Assembly (NCBI RefSeq): GCF_036898095.1
Contig: NC_090751.1
Location: 88,445,604 to 88,509,603, forward strand
Length of the DNA stretch: 64,000 nt
Reading direction: 5' to 3'
Source of the DNA: Palaemon carinicauda
Taxonomy: Eukaryota; Arthropoda; Malacostraca; Decapoda; Palaemonidae
The notes under the pieces were generated by a model. It searched no databases. It had not been told where the DNA came from and saw only the letters and a program-made list of their open reading frames with translations. This document shows positions 38,225-50,200 of the stretch, one piece after another; the stretch's first letter is position 1; each line of letters begins with the position of its first letter. Both the position numbers and the translations under genes were made by a program.

Positions 38225-38404
38225 TATAGCAGCAGAGAAAATCTGAAGTGGTTTGGTATAGTTTTACATGTAGTACCGCGAGGGTGCTAGTGTACACCTG
38301 CCATATCTGCGATAAGCCACGCGAGATTTTGAATTTTCTGCCGGGGCGTCCAGGGACTTTAGCCATTCTTATATAACCAGCGGGTAAGTTTTATATTTAA
38401 AAAT
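38225..38404 (-). repeat. DIRS-D 5' terminal inverted repeat
   Basis: Reverse complement of 24115-24290 with about ten differences over 170 bp, including 'agccattcttatataaccagcgggtaag'. It ends 'atatttaaaaatat' where DIRS-1 gag resumes. Confidence 0.8.
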
Positions 38405-38849
38405 ATCTCGTTTGGAATTCTTCTTCCGTCACCCACTTCCGTAGACCACTCCCTGCACTCACTACACTCATTATCACTATCACACCGTTGACCTCTATAG
38501 GAAGGGCAAAGGGCGTGAGGGTCTGTCTCGACCGCCGACATGAATGTTCCACAGGGGCGGTCGGGTAGTCCAGGGCAGGTGCGCATAACAGCAGAGGCCA
38601 ACTTCACACACAAAACTGTCAAAAAGAGAAAGCAAAATAAGCATTAATGGCTGCCAATGAGCGGCGAAGATGACAGCGGACACGTCCGACTATCATCCAA
38701 GCCGAGAGCAAAGTGAGTTCAAGCACAGGTGTGTGTGAAGGGGGGGGGGGTGGCAAGCTACCCTCCCCTACCCCCGCTAACTAGCGGTGTGGGTAGTAAA
38801 CCCTCGTTAAATTTTAATGGCTCGTCATTTCAGCAACGCCGAAAGTAAT
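38405..38849 (-). pseudogene. DIRS-1 gag N-terminus and leader, displaced fragment
   Basis: Minus-strand frame from 38622 has the same zinc-binding N-terminus as DIRS-2 ('RPCGTFMSAVETDPHALCPS', 'CSECREW'). The second Cys of CPxC is replaced by Tyr (CPSY). The frame runs to 'RRIPNEI' and stops matching at about 38405; the matching continuation is at 24100 ('ISPSKVSLLGEKPKAS'). Upstream is the usual leader with its G-run and 'ccgctaactagcggtg'. Confidence 0.8.
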
Positions 38850-39613
38850 ATGACAAATTCGGAGATAATTTGTATTTTTCCTAACCATACAAACCTTAGC
38901 TATTTACATAGGGTTTACGAGCAGGGGGTAGGGAAGGGGTAGCTTGCTACCCCTCCCTCCCACACACCGGTGAGTTGTCTCACTTCACTTAGAGGTAGGA
39001 CTTGAATTGGGGGACAGGGCTGGCGGCCAAATATGTGTAAATAGCCAAGGTTTGTATGGTTAGGAAAAATACAAATTATCTCCGAATTTGTCATTTGTTC
39101 CGTAACCGAAATACAAACCACGCTATTTACATAGGGTGACTTACCCCTTAGGAAGGGCGGAAAGTCCCCAGCCTTACTGGCTTTTGGCTTTACCTGGGGA
39201 CCCGAAATCCGAGTGAGCAGCACTCGAGAAAGGGGGTCCCTACACCTCGCAATTTCCGTTGCTTGCTACGAACGTGCGGCCTACATAAGTTGTGTGTGGA
39301 GGAAGTTGTGACTCGTCCTAGGAAGTTGACCAGGAGTTCTTTAGATAGAAATCTAGGCTAGGACGTTCCCAATACCACCTCGTCAGGGTATGGGGGACGC
39401 AAACAGTATTACAGTTAATACTAGGAGCACAAGGGAGCATGGTTTACCTGCAGAGGTTGAGGTCAGCTATGCAGAGACCACGATGCTGCTTTCCCCAAGG
39501 GAGGGGAGAATGAAGAAAGAAGTAAGAGCCAGACATACTCTTTAATCACGCAGACTAAAACCGGGTAACAATGCCCCCAACCTTCTGCTACCTGTCCATT
39601 AAGGAGCCTGAGG
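38850..39613 (-). repeat. DIRS-3 3' terminal region
   Basis: Same plan as DIRS-2, with inverted 'aaatacaaattatctccgaatttg' motifs and the outer terminal repeat at about 39100-39140. A short internal deletion relative to DIRS-2 removes the block between 'catagggtttacg' and 'agcagggggtagg'. Confidence 0.75.
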
Positions 39614-40675
39614 TTAGACGAGCTGTCGTGCAGCCACCACAGGGCCAATAGAGAAGGTATCGAAGCTCCTGTGGGTCCCGTCCTGCAGGTAGTGGGCTGT
39701 GAAGGTCGTTTGGCGCTTCCACACCCCAGCTTGCAAAACCTGCGTCACAAAGAAATTTCTCTTGAATGCCAGGGACGTAGCGATGCCCCTGACATCGTTT
39801 GTTCTAGGGTGACGTGACGGAGGAGGGTCAGGATTCAAGGTGTGTTGAATGACCTTCCGGATCCAGGCCGAGATGGTGTTCTTGGTGACCCTCCTCTTCG
39901 TCCTTCCTCTGGTTACGAATAACGCTTGCACATGAGGACGGACTGCAGCTGTTCTTTTCAAGTAACGCCTCAGACTCCTCACTGGGCAAAGTAACAGATG
40001 GTCTGGGTCACTTGTTACAGAACGAAGACTCGTTACCCCGAAGGAGTCGAACCTAGGGTCTAACACCCCAGGGTTCTGAGTCTTGGCAACAAACTCAGGG
40101 ACGAAGCTGAACGTTACCTCCCCCCATCCCCTTGAATGGGCGACGTCGTTAGAAAGACCATGAAGTTCACTGACCCGCTTGGCTGAGGCCAAAGCGAGCA
40201 GGAAAGCCGTCTTCCAAGACAGGTGACGATCAGACGCCTGGCGTAATGGTTCAAACGGGGTTCTCTTCAGAGCCCAGAGGACCTGAACCATGTTCCAAGG
40301 AGGAGGTCTTACTTCTGACTGAGGGCAGGTAAGCTCATAGCTGCGTATGAGTAGAGAAAGTTCTAATGAAGAGGAAATGTCCACTCCTTTCAGCCTAAAA
40401 GCCAGGCTTAAGGCTGAGCGATAGCCTTTCACCGCCGGAACTGAAAGGCGCATTTCCTCCCGTAAATACACAAGGAACTCTGCTATTGCAGGAATAGTGG
40501 CATCGAGTGGAGAGATACCCCTCCCACGACACCAACCACAGAAGACTTTCCACTTCGCCTGGTAGACTCCCTCAGAGGACTTGCGTAGGTGGCGAGACAT
40601 CCTGTCCGCAACCTGTTGCGAAAATCCTCTCTCCGTGAGCAGACGCTGGATAGTCTCCAGGCGTGAAGCCGAAGC
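39614..40675 (-). pseudogene. DIRS-3 tyrosine recombinase, open but with box-II His replaced by Asn
   Basis: Continuous frame, part of a 518-codon minus-strand ORF (41170-39614). N-terminal domain 'VADRMSRHLRKSSEGVYQAK' and 'VPAVKGYRSALSLAFRLKG'. Core Arg in 'LASAKRVSELHGLSNDV'. Box II reads 'RTNDVRGIATSLAFK', where DIRS-1 and DIRS-2 have H-D-V-R: the first His of HxxR is Asn. The end is 'VWKRQTTFTAHYLQD'. A tyrosine recombinase lacking this His would probably be weak or inactive; that is inference from the family. Confidence 0.8.
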
Positions 40676-40679
40676 GACG

Positions 40680-42541
40680 CTACAGCCTTGTGGAAGATGT
40701 TGCAGTGTGGTTGTCTGAGTAGCTCGTGTCGTGGGGGGAGTTCCCTCGGAAGCTCCATCAGGAGCTGCAGAAGGTCCGGGAACCATTCCGCGTGATGCCA
40801 CAGCAGAGCTACAAGCGTCATGGAGAGATTGACCGATAGTCTGGTCTTGTTGAGCACCCTTCTCATCAGACAGAATGGTGGGAAGGCGTAAACGTCGATG
40901 TTGTTCCACCTCTGCTGAAAAGCATCTTGCCAGAGTGCCTTGGGGTCCAGAACTGGAGAGCAGTACAGGGGCAGCTTGAAATTCAAGGCTGTCGCGAACA
41001 GATCTACTGTCGGGGAACCCCACAAAGTCAGGACTTTGTTGGCTATCTGAAGATCCAAAGACCACTCGGTACTCACTATCTGCGTCGCTCTGCTCAGACT
41101 GTCGGCAAGCACATTCCTCTTGCCCGGAATGAAGCGAGCCGAAAGTGTGACCGAGTGGACTTCGGACCACCTCAGAATCTCTACTGCAAGATGGGATAGC
41201 TGTTGAGAACAGGTACCTCCCTGCTTGTTGATGTAAGCCACTACCGTGGTGTTGTCGCTCATCACCACTACGGAGTGGCCCGCCAGGGTCCGTTGGAACT
41301 GTTGAAGGGCCAGGAAAACGGCCTTCATTTCTAGCAGGTTGATGTGGAGGTACTTTTCTGATTCTGACCAGAGGCCTGAGATCCTTTGGTTCAGAATGTG
41401 GGCCCCCGCCACCCTTCTTTTGACGCGCCCGAAAACAGAGTCAAATCCGGGGGGAGGACGAGAAGATCCACTCCCTTCCGAAGGTTCACCTCGTTCAGCC
41501 ACCACCGAAGGTCCGTCAGTTCCGTGGATCCTATAGGAACCAGAAAGTCCGGAGAATCGGAGCCTTGATTCCACCGGGACTTTAGCCGCCATTGCAGGGA
41601 TCTTATCCTGAGGCGGCCGTTCGGAACTAGACGTGCCAAGGAGGAAAGATGACCTAGAAGACGTAACCACGAATGGGCCGGAAGTTCTTACCGCCTGAGG
41701 AAAGGTTCTGCGACCCTCCTCAGCCTTGCTATCCTGTCGTCTGATGGAAAGGCTTTGTGGAGATCGGTGTCTAATATCATGCCTAGATATACCAGTCGTT
41801 TCGTCGGAAGCAGAGAGGACTTCTCAAGGTTTACCATGATCCCCAGATCTCGGCAAACCTCCAGAAGCCTCTCTTGGTGACGAAGAAGGGTTGACTCCGA
41901 GTCTGCCAGGATCAGCCAGTCGTCCAGATAACGGAGGAGACGTATGCCGTTCCTGTGCGCCCAAGACGAAATCAGTGCAAACACTCTGGTGAACACCTGA
42001 GGAGCTGTGGAAAGACCGAAACACAGCACCTTGAACTGGTAGATCTTGCTGTCTAGGCTGAATCTCAAGTACAGTACTTCCTGGAAGACGGATGGATTGG
42101 GATCTGGAAGTACGTGTCCTTTAGATCCAGTGTGCACATGAAGTCTTGCGGTCTCAATGCAAGTCTGACCGTGACCGTGTCTGCTGTCTCCATGCTGAAC
42201 GAAGTTTGTTTGACAAACTTGTTCAGGGCTGAGAGATCGATGACCGGTCTCCAGCCTCCAGACGCCTTCTTTACAAGAAAGAGTCGACTGGAGAAGTCTG
42301 GGGAGCCGTCGTCGACCTCCTGGAGAGCATCCTTCTTGAGCATGGTCTCGACTTCTGCCCGAAGAGCTAATCCCTTTGCCGATCCCATGGCATAGGAGTT
42401 CAGCGACAATGGATTCGCTGTCAGGGGAGGTGGAGATGTCGTGAATGGGACACGATAACCTTGGCCGATCACAGAGACCGTCCTAGAATCGGCCCCAAGT
42501 TGCTGCCACCTGTGCACGCAACTTTTCAGGCATTCCCCCAC
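40680..42541 (-). pseudogene. DIRS-3 reverse transcriptase-RNase H, frameshifted, first RNase H Asp lost
   Basis: RT: 'FLVKKASGGWRPVIDLSAL', 'TLDLKDTYFQIPIHPSSRK', catalytic 'RYLDDWLILADSE' and 'VNLEKSSLLPTKRLVYLG'. RNase H: 'LTLFSGASKEGW', where DIRS-2 has S-D-A-S (Asp to Gly, GAC to GGC), then 'NLLEMKAVFLAL', 'VMSDNTTVVAYINKQGG' and 'NVLADSLSRATQIV'. C-terminal extension '…TVDLFATALNFKLPLYCSP'. Frame changes near 42100 and 41690 break RT. The RNase H part lies in a 395-codon frame (41670-40483). Confidence 0.87.
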
Positions 42542-42699
42542 AGGTAGACATGCGGGGGGATTGCCAATCCTAGCGCTTGCGGCCTCGGCCGCTGCCTCTA
42601 GGATTCTTTCCTCCCCTAGAGGACTTGCCGCGCCTTCTGTCCTTGGTCTGAAAGGGCTGCGGCTTAGACACCCCTGTCTTAGCTGCCGGAGCCTGCTTC

Positions 42700-45600
42700 G
42701 GTGTCTTGCGAGGCTGCTGTTGCTGTTGAGGTGCCGGAGGCTTGTAGGGCCGAGATGTTAGGGCCCTCTGAAGGAGAGAATCTTGATTCGATCTCCTCCA
42801 CCTCTCAGCTGTTCGTTCTATGTCCTTGGGCTCAAGCAGATCCCGGAGTGCCTGAGCCTGCAGACGTCCACGGCGGGGACCTTCGAATGGAACCTCTCGG
42901 CCACTGCGTCGCGACGCTTGAGGATCGAGTTAGCCCACAGGTTAGCCACCTGGTGAGCGAGGAACTCGATCGAACGCGTGCCCGAGAGGAGGAAGGTCTC
43001 CAAAGCTTTCCTATTGCTCTCTTTGGACAGATCCTCAGAGCGCAATAGGATGCCCAGAGATCCCAGCAAAACATCCAGCCACAAAGTTGAATGCATGGCA
43101 CTCTTCGCGACCTTCTTAAGGTTCAGGATCTCCGACGCCGAGAACGTCACCTGCCGGGCGGAAAGCTTCTCGAGAGGAGTTCCCCTGGTCAGCTCTTCCA
43201 CGGAATGGTGGAGCGGAAGGGCCATACTGGACTCCCCCATGATCTCAAAGTACCTCCTCTGATGTACTCGAGGAGGCGGGAGGAGTTTGAACCCGGCAGA
43301 AGAACGACCGAAGAAGGCAAGCTCGGAGAGCTGGGTTTCGACCCTGTCCCTGGCCCCTTTCACCCCTTTGGACCAAGGCAAAGCTGCACTGAAATTAGGG
43401 GGTTTCTGGGTGCCGTAGACTTGGTCTAGCACCGTGTCCTTGCCCTCACGAGGGGCAGTCTCCGGGTCCTTAAACTTGTTGAGTTGCCTCCTCAAGCCTA
43501 GGACCTGCCAGAAAGTGTGTTCCGACTCGAACTGGTCTCCTCCTTGCGGACTGGCTGCTAAGTCTCCGGTCCCCAAAGGCTCATCTTGGGGAGATACGTG
43601 GACGTCCTCCCGGGGTCTAGTTGGCTCTGGACGTATCCTGTATGACGATTTAAGAATCGTCTTGGAATCCTTGAGCTCCCTCCTAGGAGGAATACAGGAC
43701 TCCAGCAAAGAGGTCCGGAAAGGGGCTTCCTCGCGAGCAGCTTCTCTCCGAAGAGGAGGGGTTCCTCCCATTGGTGCCGTGGGAGACAACCCTGCCTCGC
43801 TGGACTCTCCTAAGGACGGAACCACCTCGTCCACAGGAGAAGGAGAAACAGCACGCGTAGGAGAAGGCGTAGGAGTCCTCCTGACCGACCTCTTGGGAGC
43901 CAACTTCACCCGAGGAGAAGTCACCACTAAGTCCACTCCTCTCCTTCTCTTCAGCGGGGATGAGTCTGCCGTTGGTTTAAGTCCCGAATCAACGAGGGCA
44001 GGCTTCACAGCCTGAACCACTGCGTTCATTATGTGACGGAACCAGGGCTGACGGGTAACTGACGCTGTGTCAGTTAACCCCGCTGGAGGGAAGGGGATCT
44101 CCTGACCCTTCGGAGTGGATGCCACGGGGCCTGCCTGAAAAGAAGAGTTAAAAGAATGTTGTATGGACCTCTCCGTAGATCCTTCCTGGTCCTGATCCTA
44201 GTGGGTAATCCTATGCTTGCGCGGTGGCGATCCCGAGGCTGATCTGGAAGTCCGTGTCCCTGTCGGTTGGCCGCGCTGATGATCCCTGCGAGAATGGGGT
44301 TCGCGACGGTTCTCACGCGAAAAGGCATTCGAGGGATCGCGCGCGGGCGATTTCCGAAGCGCGGGCGCATTGCCGCATGTGGAAGAATGCGCGTGGGTGC
44401 GTTCGCTCGCGGGCGAGCAGGCGAGATGGCGCGTGGACGCGCAGGCGAAGGGACACGATGGCGTGTTGGCAAGCGGTCGCGTTGGTGTGTTGGCGAAGGA
44501 ACGCGTTGGGGCGCACGTGAAGGAGCACGAGATCGCGCAGGAGAAGGTGTGCGCTGAGCACTAGGCGACCGTCGGCGGCGCGTAGGAGAACGGCGATGAT
44601 CGGGCGAAAAAAGTCGCGAGCGACTTGGCGAGCATTTGCCAGGCAAGCGCTGGCGTGTTGGCGAGCGATGTCGTGTGTACTCCGGAGGACGACGGCGCGT
44701 ACCAAGGACAGGCGAACAACTGCGCACAGGCGATTTATAGCGCGGGCGAGTCGGAGACCTAGGGCGATCAGACTTAAGAGGGCAATGGCGCTCAGGAGAG
44801 CGTTTGCGCACAGGCGAGTGATCACGTGAACATGCAGGAGATCGTACGTAGTAAGATTACTGCGCACATCTGAAGAGGTGGACGGAGACGAACGGGCAGG
44901 CGAACGCTCGCGAACAGGAGCTTTGGCTCGTTGTTGCGCCGGAGCAGAAGGGCGTGCAGGGGCGCTGTGGGCGAGGCGACGGGATGGTACCTTTGTCTAA
45001 GTCCAGATCATGCGATCGTGGACGCGGTGGTGATCGTTGGCGTGCTGGGCGCACATCAGGAACAGACTGAGCAGTAGCGCGGCTGCGCACAGGAGAACGT
45101 GGGTGCGCCTTGCGCACATCAGGAACATGAGGGCGCTGCTTCGCAGGAGACCTGCGAGAAGGAGCGCGCTGGCGAGCAGGTGATCGCTGCCGAGCAGGAG
45201 AGCGCTGGCGAGCAGGTGATCGCTGCCGAGCAGGAGAGCGCTGGCGAGCAGGTGATCGCTGGCGAGCAGGAGAGCGCTGGCGAGCAGGTGATCGCTGCCG
45301 AGCAGGTGATCGCTGCCGAGCAGGAGAGCGCTGGCGAGCAGGTGATCGCTGCCGAGCAGGAGAGCGCTGGCGAGCAGGTGATCGCTGCCGAGCAGGAGCG
45401 CGCTGGCGAGCAGGTGATCGCTGGCGAGCAGGTGATCGCTGCCGAGCAGGAGAGCACTGGCGAACAAGTGATCGCTGCCAAGCAGGAGAGCGCTGGCGAG
45501 TTAAGTCCGAAGACTGTAACTCTGGGGAGCGCTTCAGCGCTACTGCATGCGAACGCGCAGGAGGGCACGCAGGGGAACCCTGACGCGCAAGGGACTTACC

Positions 45601-46715
45601 CACACCGTGAGTAGAGTCCCTTTTCCCCGAAGGGATCGGTGCCTGTTGGATAACAGGGTGAGAAGGCGCCCAAATCGCATCTGCAGCCAGGAACGGAGAA
45701 GACGGGTCGGAAGGTCTGGCAGGCGTAGGGGATCGCGAACGATCCGCGGAGAGGTCAAGGGGCGCTGCTGTGAAGGTCTGCTCCTGACAGGGGGGCTCCT
45801 CCTTAGGGGGAGGAACAGGAGAGGACGGCCCAAAGAGGAGCCTCCTAACTCCCTTATAGGGAGAAGGAAGTCCTCTGCTGCGGAGAGGCCGACGGGCCTT
45901 GCGTCGAATACGACCACGAGGAAGGGCGTCCGGGTCATCGGTTCTCCGAAGAGGAGTCTCTGTCAGCGCGCTTCCCCGAGGGGGAGACCCGCCCGTAGGA
46001 GAGACCGTGGGATTCCCCTCCCCCCTAGGAGGATCTTCGGAGAGGGGCGGAGGGCCTTCAGCAACGTCCGCAACAGGAGCAGTACCAAGGGTTTTACCAG
46101 ACCCGTCGGAAGGCTGGGCCAAAACAGTGTCGACAAAATCCGAAGGGAATACCTCCGGCATTACCGGCGACTGTTTGACCGCAGCCCCCAACTGGAGCAG
46201 GTCAAACAGGGCTTCCTTGGAGGGCGAGCCCTTAAGCGCCAAGGAAGCCCAAAGCTGGAACAAATCATTATTAGACACAGTTTGGTCATATTCATCAAAT
46301 TCCAAATTATCCTCCCCCGCAGGAGAAGAGGGAGCTGCCACGCTAAGGGAGGCAACACCCTCTCCCGCACCCCGAGGTCGGGAAACACCACTAGGGCCTG
46401 CGCTACCACTCGGCAGTCTCTCACGAGAGACCGATCGAGTGGGAGCTTCGGAGGAGGTTCGGGCGGCGGAAGAGGAGTCCTTAGAGCCTTCCTTCTTCAA
46501 GGTTGCCCCTGAAGGAGAACGGTCTCTCTTGGACTTCTTCTTACGCCGACGGCCAAGCTTCTCCCACTGGGAGGCAGACCACTCCCTACACTCACTGCAA
46601 GTATTCCCCTATCACACCGTCGGCCTCGGCACTGCGGGCAAAGGGTGTGAGGATCGGTGTCCTCCGCTGACATGAAGGTCCCACAAGGGCGGCCAGCGAG
46701 TCCAGGGCACTTGCG
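42700..46715 (-). pseudogene. DIRS-3 Gag, zinc-binding and RS-rich, frameshifted
   Basis: The N-terminus 'KCPGLAGRPCGTFMSAEDTD' and 'CPQCRGRRC' is followed by a one-base shift before 'NTCSECREW' (near 46612). The 547-codon frame 46500-44857 includes 'LFQLWASLALKGSPSKEAL' and an uninterrupted array of RQRSPA hexapeptides. Frames 44811-44074 and 44125-42818 continue it with 'VTRQPWFRHIMNAVVQAVK', 'VHQRRYFEIMGESSMALPLH' and 'LSARQVTFSASEIL'. A shift near 42840 precedes the Gln-rich tail. Confidence 0.8.
45150..45515 (-). repeat. 18-bp minisatellite encoding RQRSPA hexapeptides in Gag
   Basis: About 20 units of 'gagcaggagagcgctggc' and 'gagcaggtgatcgctgcc' (plus strand), in phase with the minus-strand gag frame. 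All six frames stay largely open because of the composition, which explains several long false ORFs here. Similar but more degenerate arrays lie at 35.1-36.0 kb and 22.9-23.1 kb. Confidence 0.92.
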
Positions 46716-46854
46716 GATAACGAAGACAATGGTCGAGGCCAACTTCCAAACACACAGAACTAGAAAAAGCAAAAAAACAAATTAAGGCTGTCATTAACGA
46801 GGAAGAAAAACAGCAATGTCTGTACTTCGTCCGAGCCAAAAGTGAAGTGAGACA

Positions 46855-47024
46855 ACTCACCAGTGTATGGGGGGGGGAGGGGTAGCAAGCTACCCCTTCC
46901 CTACCCCCTGCTAACTAGCGGGGGGTAGTTAACCCTCGTTAAAAATCTAATGGCTCGTCATTTCAGCTACGCCGAAAGTAAACTTCATGTAAATAGCGTG
47001 GTTTGTATTTCGGTTACGGAACAA
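46855..47024 (-). repeat. DIRS-3 5' terminal inverted repeat and leader
   Basis: From 47024 inward: 'ttgttccgtaaccgaaatac…catgaag', 'ctgaaatgacgagcc' and the C-run. Inverted counterpart of 39087-39135. Confidence 0.75.
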
Positions 47025-47067
47025 ACCCCTATTAAATAGCGTGGTTTGTATTCCAGTTACGGAACAA
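47025..47067 (-). repeat. DIRS-1 5' terminal inverted repeat, displaced remnant
   Basis: 'acccctattaaatagcgtgg…attccagttacggaacaa' is the reverse complement of 19272-19312. It carries the DIRS-1-specific variants (tattaaat, ttccag) and not those of DIRS-3. It therefore belongs to DIRS-1, cut off by DIRS-3. Confidence 0.85.
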
Positions 47068-47215
47068 ATTTATTTTGGTGTTACTGTTCATAAAATATTT
47101 TATTTTTCCTTTTTTTCTTTCTCCACTGGGCCATTTTCCCTGTTGGGGCCGGGCTTATAGCATCCTGCTTTTCCAACTAAGGTTGTATCTTGGCAAGTAA
47201 TAATAATAATAATCC
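47068..47215 (-). repeat. Dispersed 'agcccagtgagg' repeat, other half
   Basis: 'gtattttatttttcctttt…ctccactgggccattttccc…gcttatagcatcctgctttt…(AAT)n' is the reverse complement of the 5' part of the intact copy at 57965-58140. It continues the half that ends at 18947. Confidence 0.85.
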
Positions 47216-50200
47216 GCATAAGGAAGGAGACCGTTTTGAGGGCGGGGCTCTTGTCCGTAGCTTCAAGTCCTTACTGGGCTCTCTCAAGGGAACGGAGGAC
47301 ATTGGCTGCATACCTCAGCAATAGTCTCCCTTTGAAGAAAAGTCCTGTTCAAGCTAAATGCGAGTGAGAATCACTCTATGATGACAAAACATTAATTATT
47401 GAAGACCTGGTTTATGGCCAGGCAATTGACCTCCATTGCTGTCTCCAAGTAGGAGAAATTATTGTGCATCTGGTTCTTGGCCTGGTGATAGCCTTTAATA
47501 GCAGGCTCTGAACTGTTTTCACCCTACAGGTAAGGTAATGACTCATAATAAACCAAATATTTCGAGAAAACGCTTCTCTTGTACGTTGTCAAAGACTGAA
47601 GAAGAACCCTAGGCTTGGTATACAAAGGTGGTATATCCCTGAGGTATTAAGACATTCAATTTCCAAACCGTGAATTGTTGACCTCAGTTATGATATGTCT
47701 GAGAATCTCTCCCCGAGAAGCCTAAAGGATTCAACTGACCTGTGAAATATTTGGCCACATGGCAGACCCAATCAGTCGAATAGTGGCGCAAATCTCTTGG
47801 ATTCCTCATCAAAACAGTAGGTGTGGTTAATTTCTACCTGATAGCATTTTGGGGCTATGAATGTCCTGCTAAGGTTGAAAGTGATTGGAGCCTTGTCAAA
47901 TGCTCCTTCTAAGAGGCAGCATGGTAACAATCTGATTATGACGAGGTTGCTCCAGAGATGTCTCACGACACCCTTGAACGCCGCCTCTGGCTCCAGTTCA
48001 AAGGTTTAAAGGCCACTCATAAATGGCAGAGGCAAAGGACAGTGAAAAATTGCCCTATCAAGCAGGACAATGCCCTAGAGACTGACCATATATACATATG
48101 ATCAGTGCCCAAGCCTTCTCTCCACACAGCTAGGACCAAGGAGGACCAAGGAGGGCCAGGAAATTGCTGCTGATGACTCAGCAGATAGACCTATAGGCTC
48201 CCCCAAACCCCCCATCCTTAGCTTACAAGTATGGTGAAGTTGCCGCGACCAAAGAAACTAACGAGTTTGGGTGGGACTAACCCCAGTCTGGCATTCACCA
48301 GTCAGGGACGTTACCACATCGGTGTAGGCGGATGGAATACAGGAAGGATGCACATAGGCGGACTATCAACGACCTCCCAGTCATGATCTAGATTGTTATC
48401 TGGGGATGCCAAGACCACCCAAAGACAACTCTCTTTATCCTCATGTTAGTAGGCTACCCCATACGTTCGATATGTAGCGGCTGATAAGGGGATAATAATA
48501 ACCACTGACAAATCCAAGAAATCACTGGAAGCTGTGCAAATAGTATCAAAGATCTATGGTGTCACAGAAAAGTCAATTCTCAGCCCTCCTTAGAGATCAA
48601 AACGTCACTACAGGGCAAGTGTTGAGGAGATAGGAGCTGTTCTGGGCTCAAACTTGTTAAAGTTACACCTATGCTTCTCGTATAACTACCATCCCGATGC
48701 CTAAAATGCAGCATCCCCCCCAACCTCCAACTGTCAGCATATCTGAGCTTCCAGAAGACTGGCTTCATGCAGCCCTACTTCATGTCTTTTATGGGCTCCT
48801 ACCTTACCAGATCTGACTTCGATCAGTCACTGCCCAGAAGCCAGTAATGTTGTACAGTAGTTAGTATTGGATTTAACATATCCGGAGGTTACCATTCCAA
48901 ACAAGACTGTGGATGCCTAATACCAGAAAGACTAGCAACCTCTAGTTGTAGAAGGGATGCTGAAGGAAGAGGAGTGCCACCTACTGTGGACATGGTTGGT
49001 GACCCTGGGAGTAGGAAATATTCTCCCTCCCACCATCACCAAGGGATCATTTCTCTCTTATATTTCTAAGAATTGATCTGGGCGAAGGACTGACGTACCT
49101 TGATTCGTTCTGATGTCAGATTTTGACAGGGAGAGAGAGGTCTCTCATGGAGGAGGAGGAAAGAGCTCCTCTAGTTCCATCAATATTAGCCAATTGACAA
49201 CGTGTCTCAGAACCAATCTGTTGACCAATACCATGTTATGGATCAGACTTGAGGAGTAGTCCAGACCAAGGTAAGGACTTTAAGCTTGAACACCCTGCTC
49301 ACCCTGACAAACATGGACTTGGCTTCCATGTCCAGTGATCAGACTAAATACATCAAACACATTTCTACCCTAACCTTTTATATTAACATGATCAATAAAA
49401 TAAGAGCTATAATTATACTGTATTGCATATTCCAATATTGAAAACAAATAACAAAGAGGTTTAAAATATAAAATGATGGATCTTTTATTCTGTTCTAACA
49501 AGTAACTTATGGCAGAACCACCACCAATTGCGTTTTTCTGAACCACTTAGTGGAAGGACACTCCCTATATGTGCTATGATGACAAAAAGAGCAAAACGGG
49601 TTGTTTTTATTAAAATCTGTAACTTTGTTAATAGTCTGCCAGCAGTATATGGTATTCAAAATACTGTGGTGCATTTGCAAAAATCTATTCAGTTATGCGA
49701 GTTTCAGAGTTTCCATGTCATAACTAATATTGCACCACTCTATAATTGAACCCCCATTCTAGGTTGGGTAAGTAGGGAAAGTGAAGTTTCGATGTTTAGA
49801 AGTGATTGCAATTAGGTATATATACAGTATATGTACCAAAAATATTACTAGTAGGCCATATTCAAGATATATATTTACAATTACATTTCATGTTAATAAG
49901 ACTTTAGATATTTGCATTTACAAAGTCTTTCTCTTTCTAACTGACATTCTTCCATACAACATTTCTCGGGAACATTGTCGAATAAATCAAATAATTTTTT
50001 TTCCATACAAAGGAATCCCAAAATTCAGGTAGGTATCTATTATAGAACAACAAGGGAAGAGCTTTAGGCCTACTAATAAAAAAAAAATGGGGTTGTCTAT
50101 ACAAAAACTCCCATTTCCTTCAAAAATTACTTATTTTCATTGTAATTAAATGGTTAATAAGATATATCTTACGGTAATGGGGGCCATCCAGTGGGAACCG

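Larger units (their letters stand above)
24101..38404 (-). mobile_element. DIRS-D: second DIRS family inserted in DIRS-1 gag, itself split by DIRS-2
   Basis: The ends are inverted repeats: 24115-24290 matches the reverse complement of about 38225-38395 ('cttacccgctggttatataagaatggctaaagtccctgg'). Outside the ends, DIRS-1 gag sequence continues on both sides. After removal of DIRS-2 (29432-37390), the element is about 6.35 kb. It contains a decayed recombinase (24.8-25.6 kb) and gag-like debris; I found no RT. The exact end bases are uncertain by a few positions. Confidence 0.75.
38850..47024 (-). mobile_element. DIRS-3: near full-length DIRS retrotransposon inserted in the DIRS-1 5' end
   Basis: 8.18 kb. 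Starts 'atgacaaattcgg' and ends 'cggttacggaacaa', as DIRS-2 does. Flanks 'cgccgaaagtaat' (left) and 'acccctattaaatagc' (right) join to restore the DIRS-1 terminus, as shown by the inverse at 19000-19035. Longest open frames of the three copies, but with frameshifts in gag and RT and two lost catalytic residues. Confidence 0.88.

Noticed and set aside
45150..45515. Regular alternating repeats resembling a CRISPR array
   Set aside because: Units are contiguous 18-mers with no unique spacers, lie inside a retrotransposon gene, and the DNA is eukaryotic.
45099..46512. Long plus-strand ORFs of 171 and 321 residues opposite Gag
   Set aside because: The 18-bp array and GC-rich Gag sequence leave several frames open by composition; only the minus-strand frame matches the sister copies.
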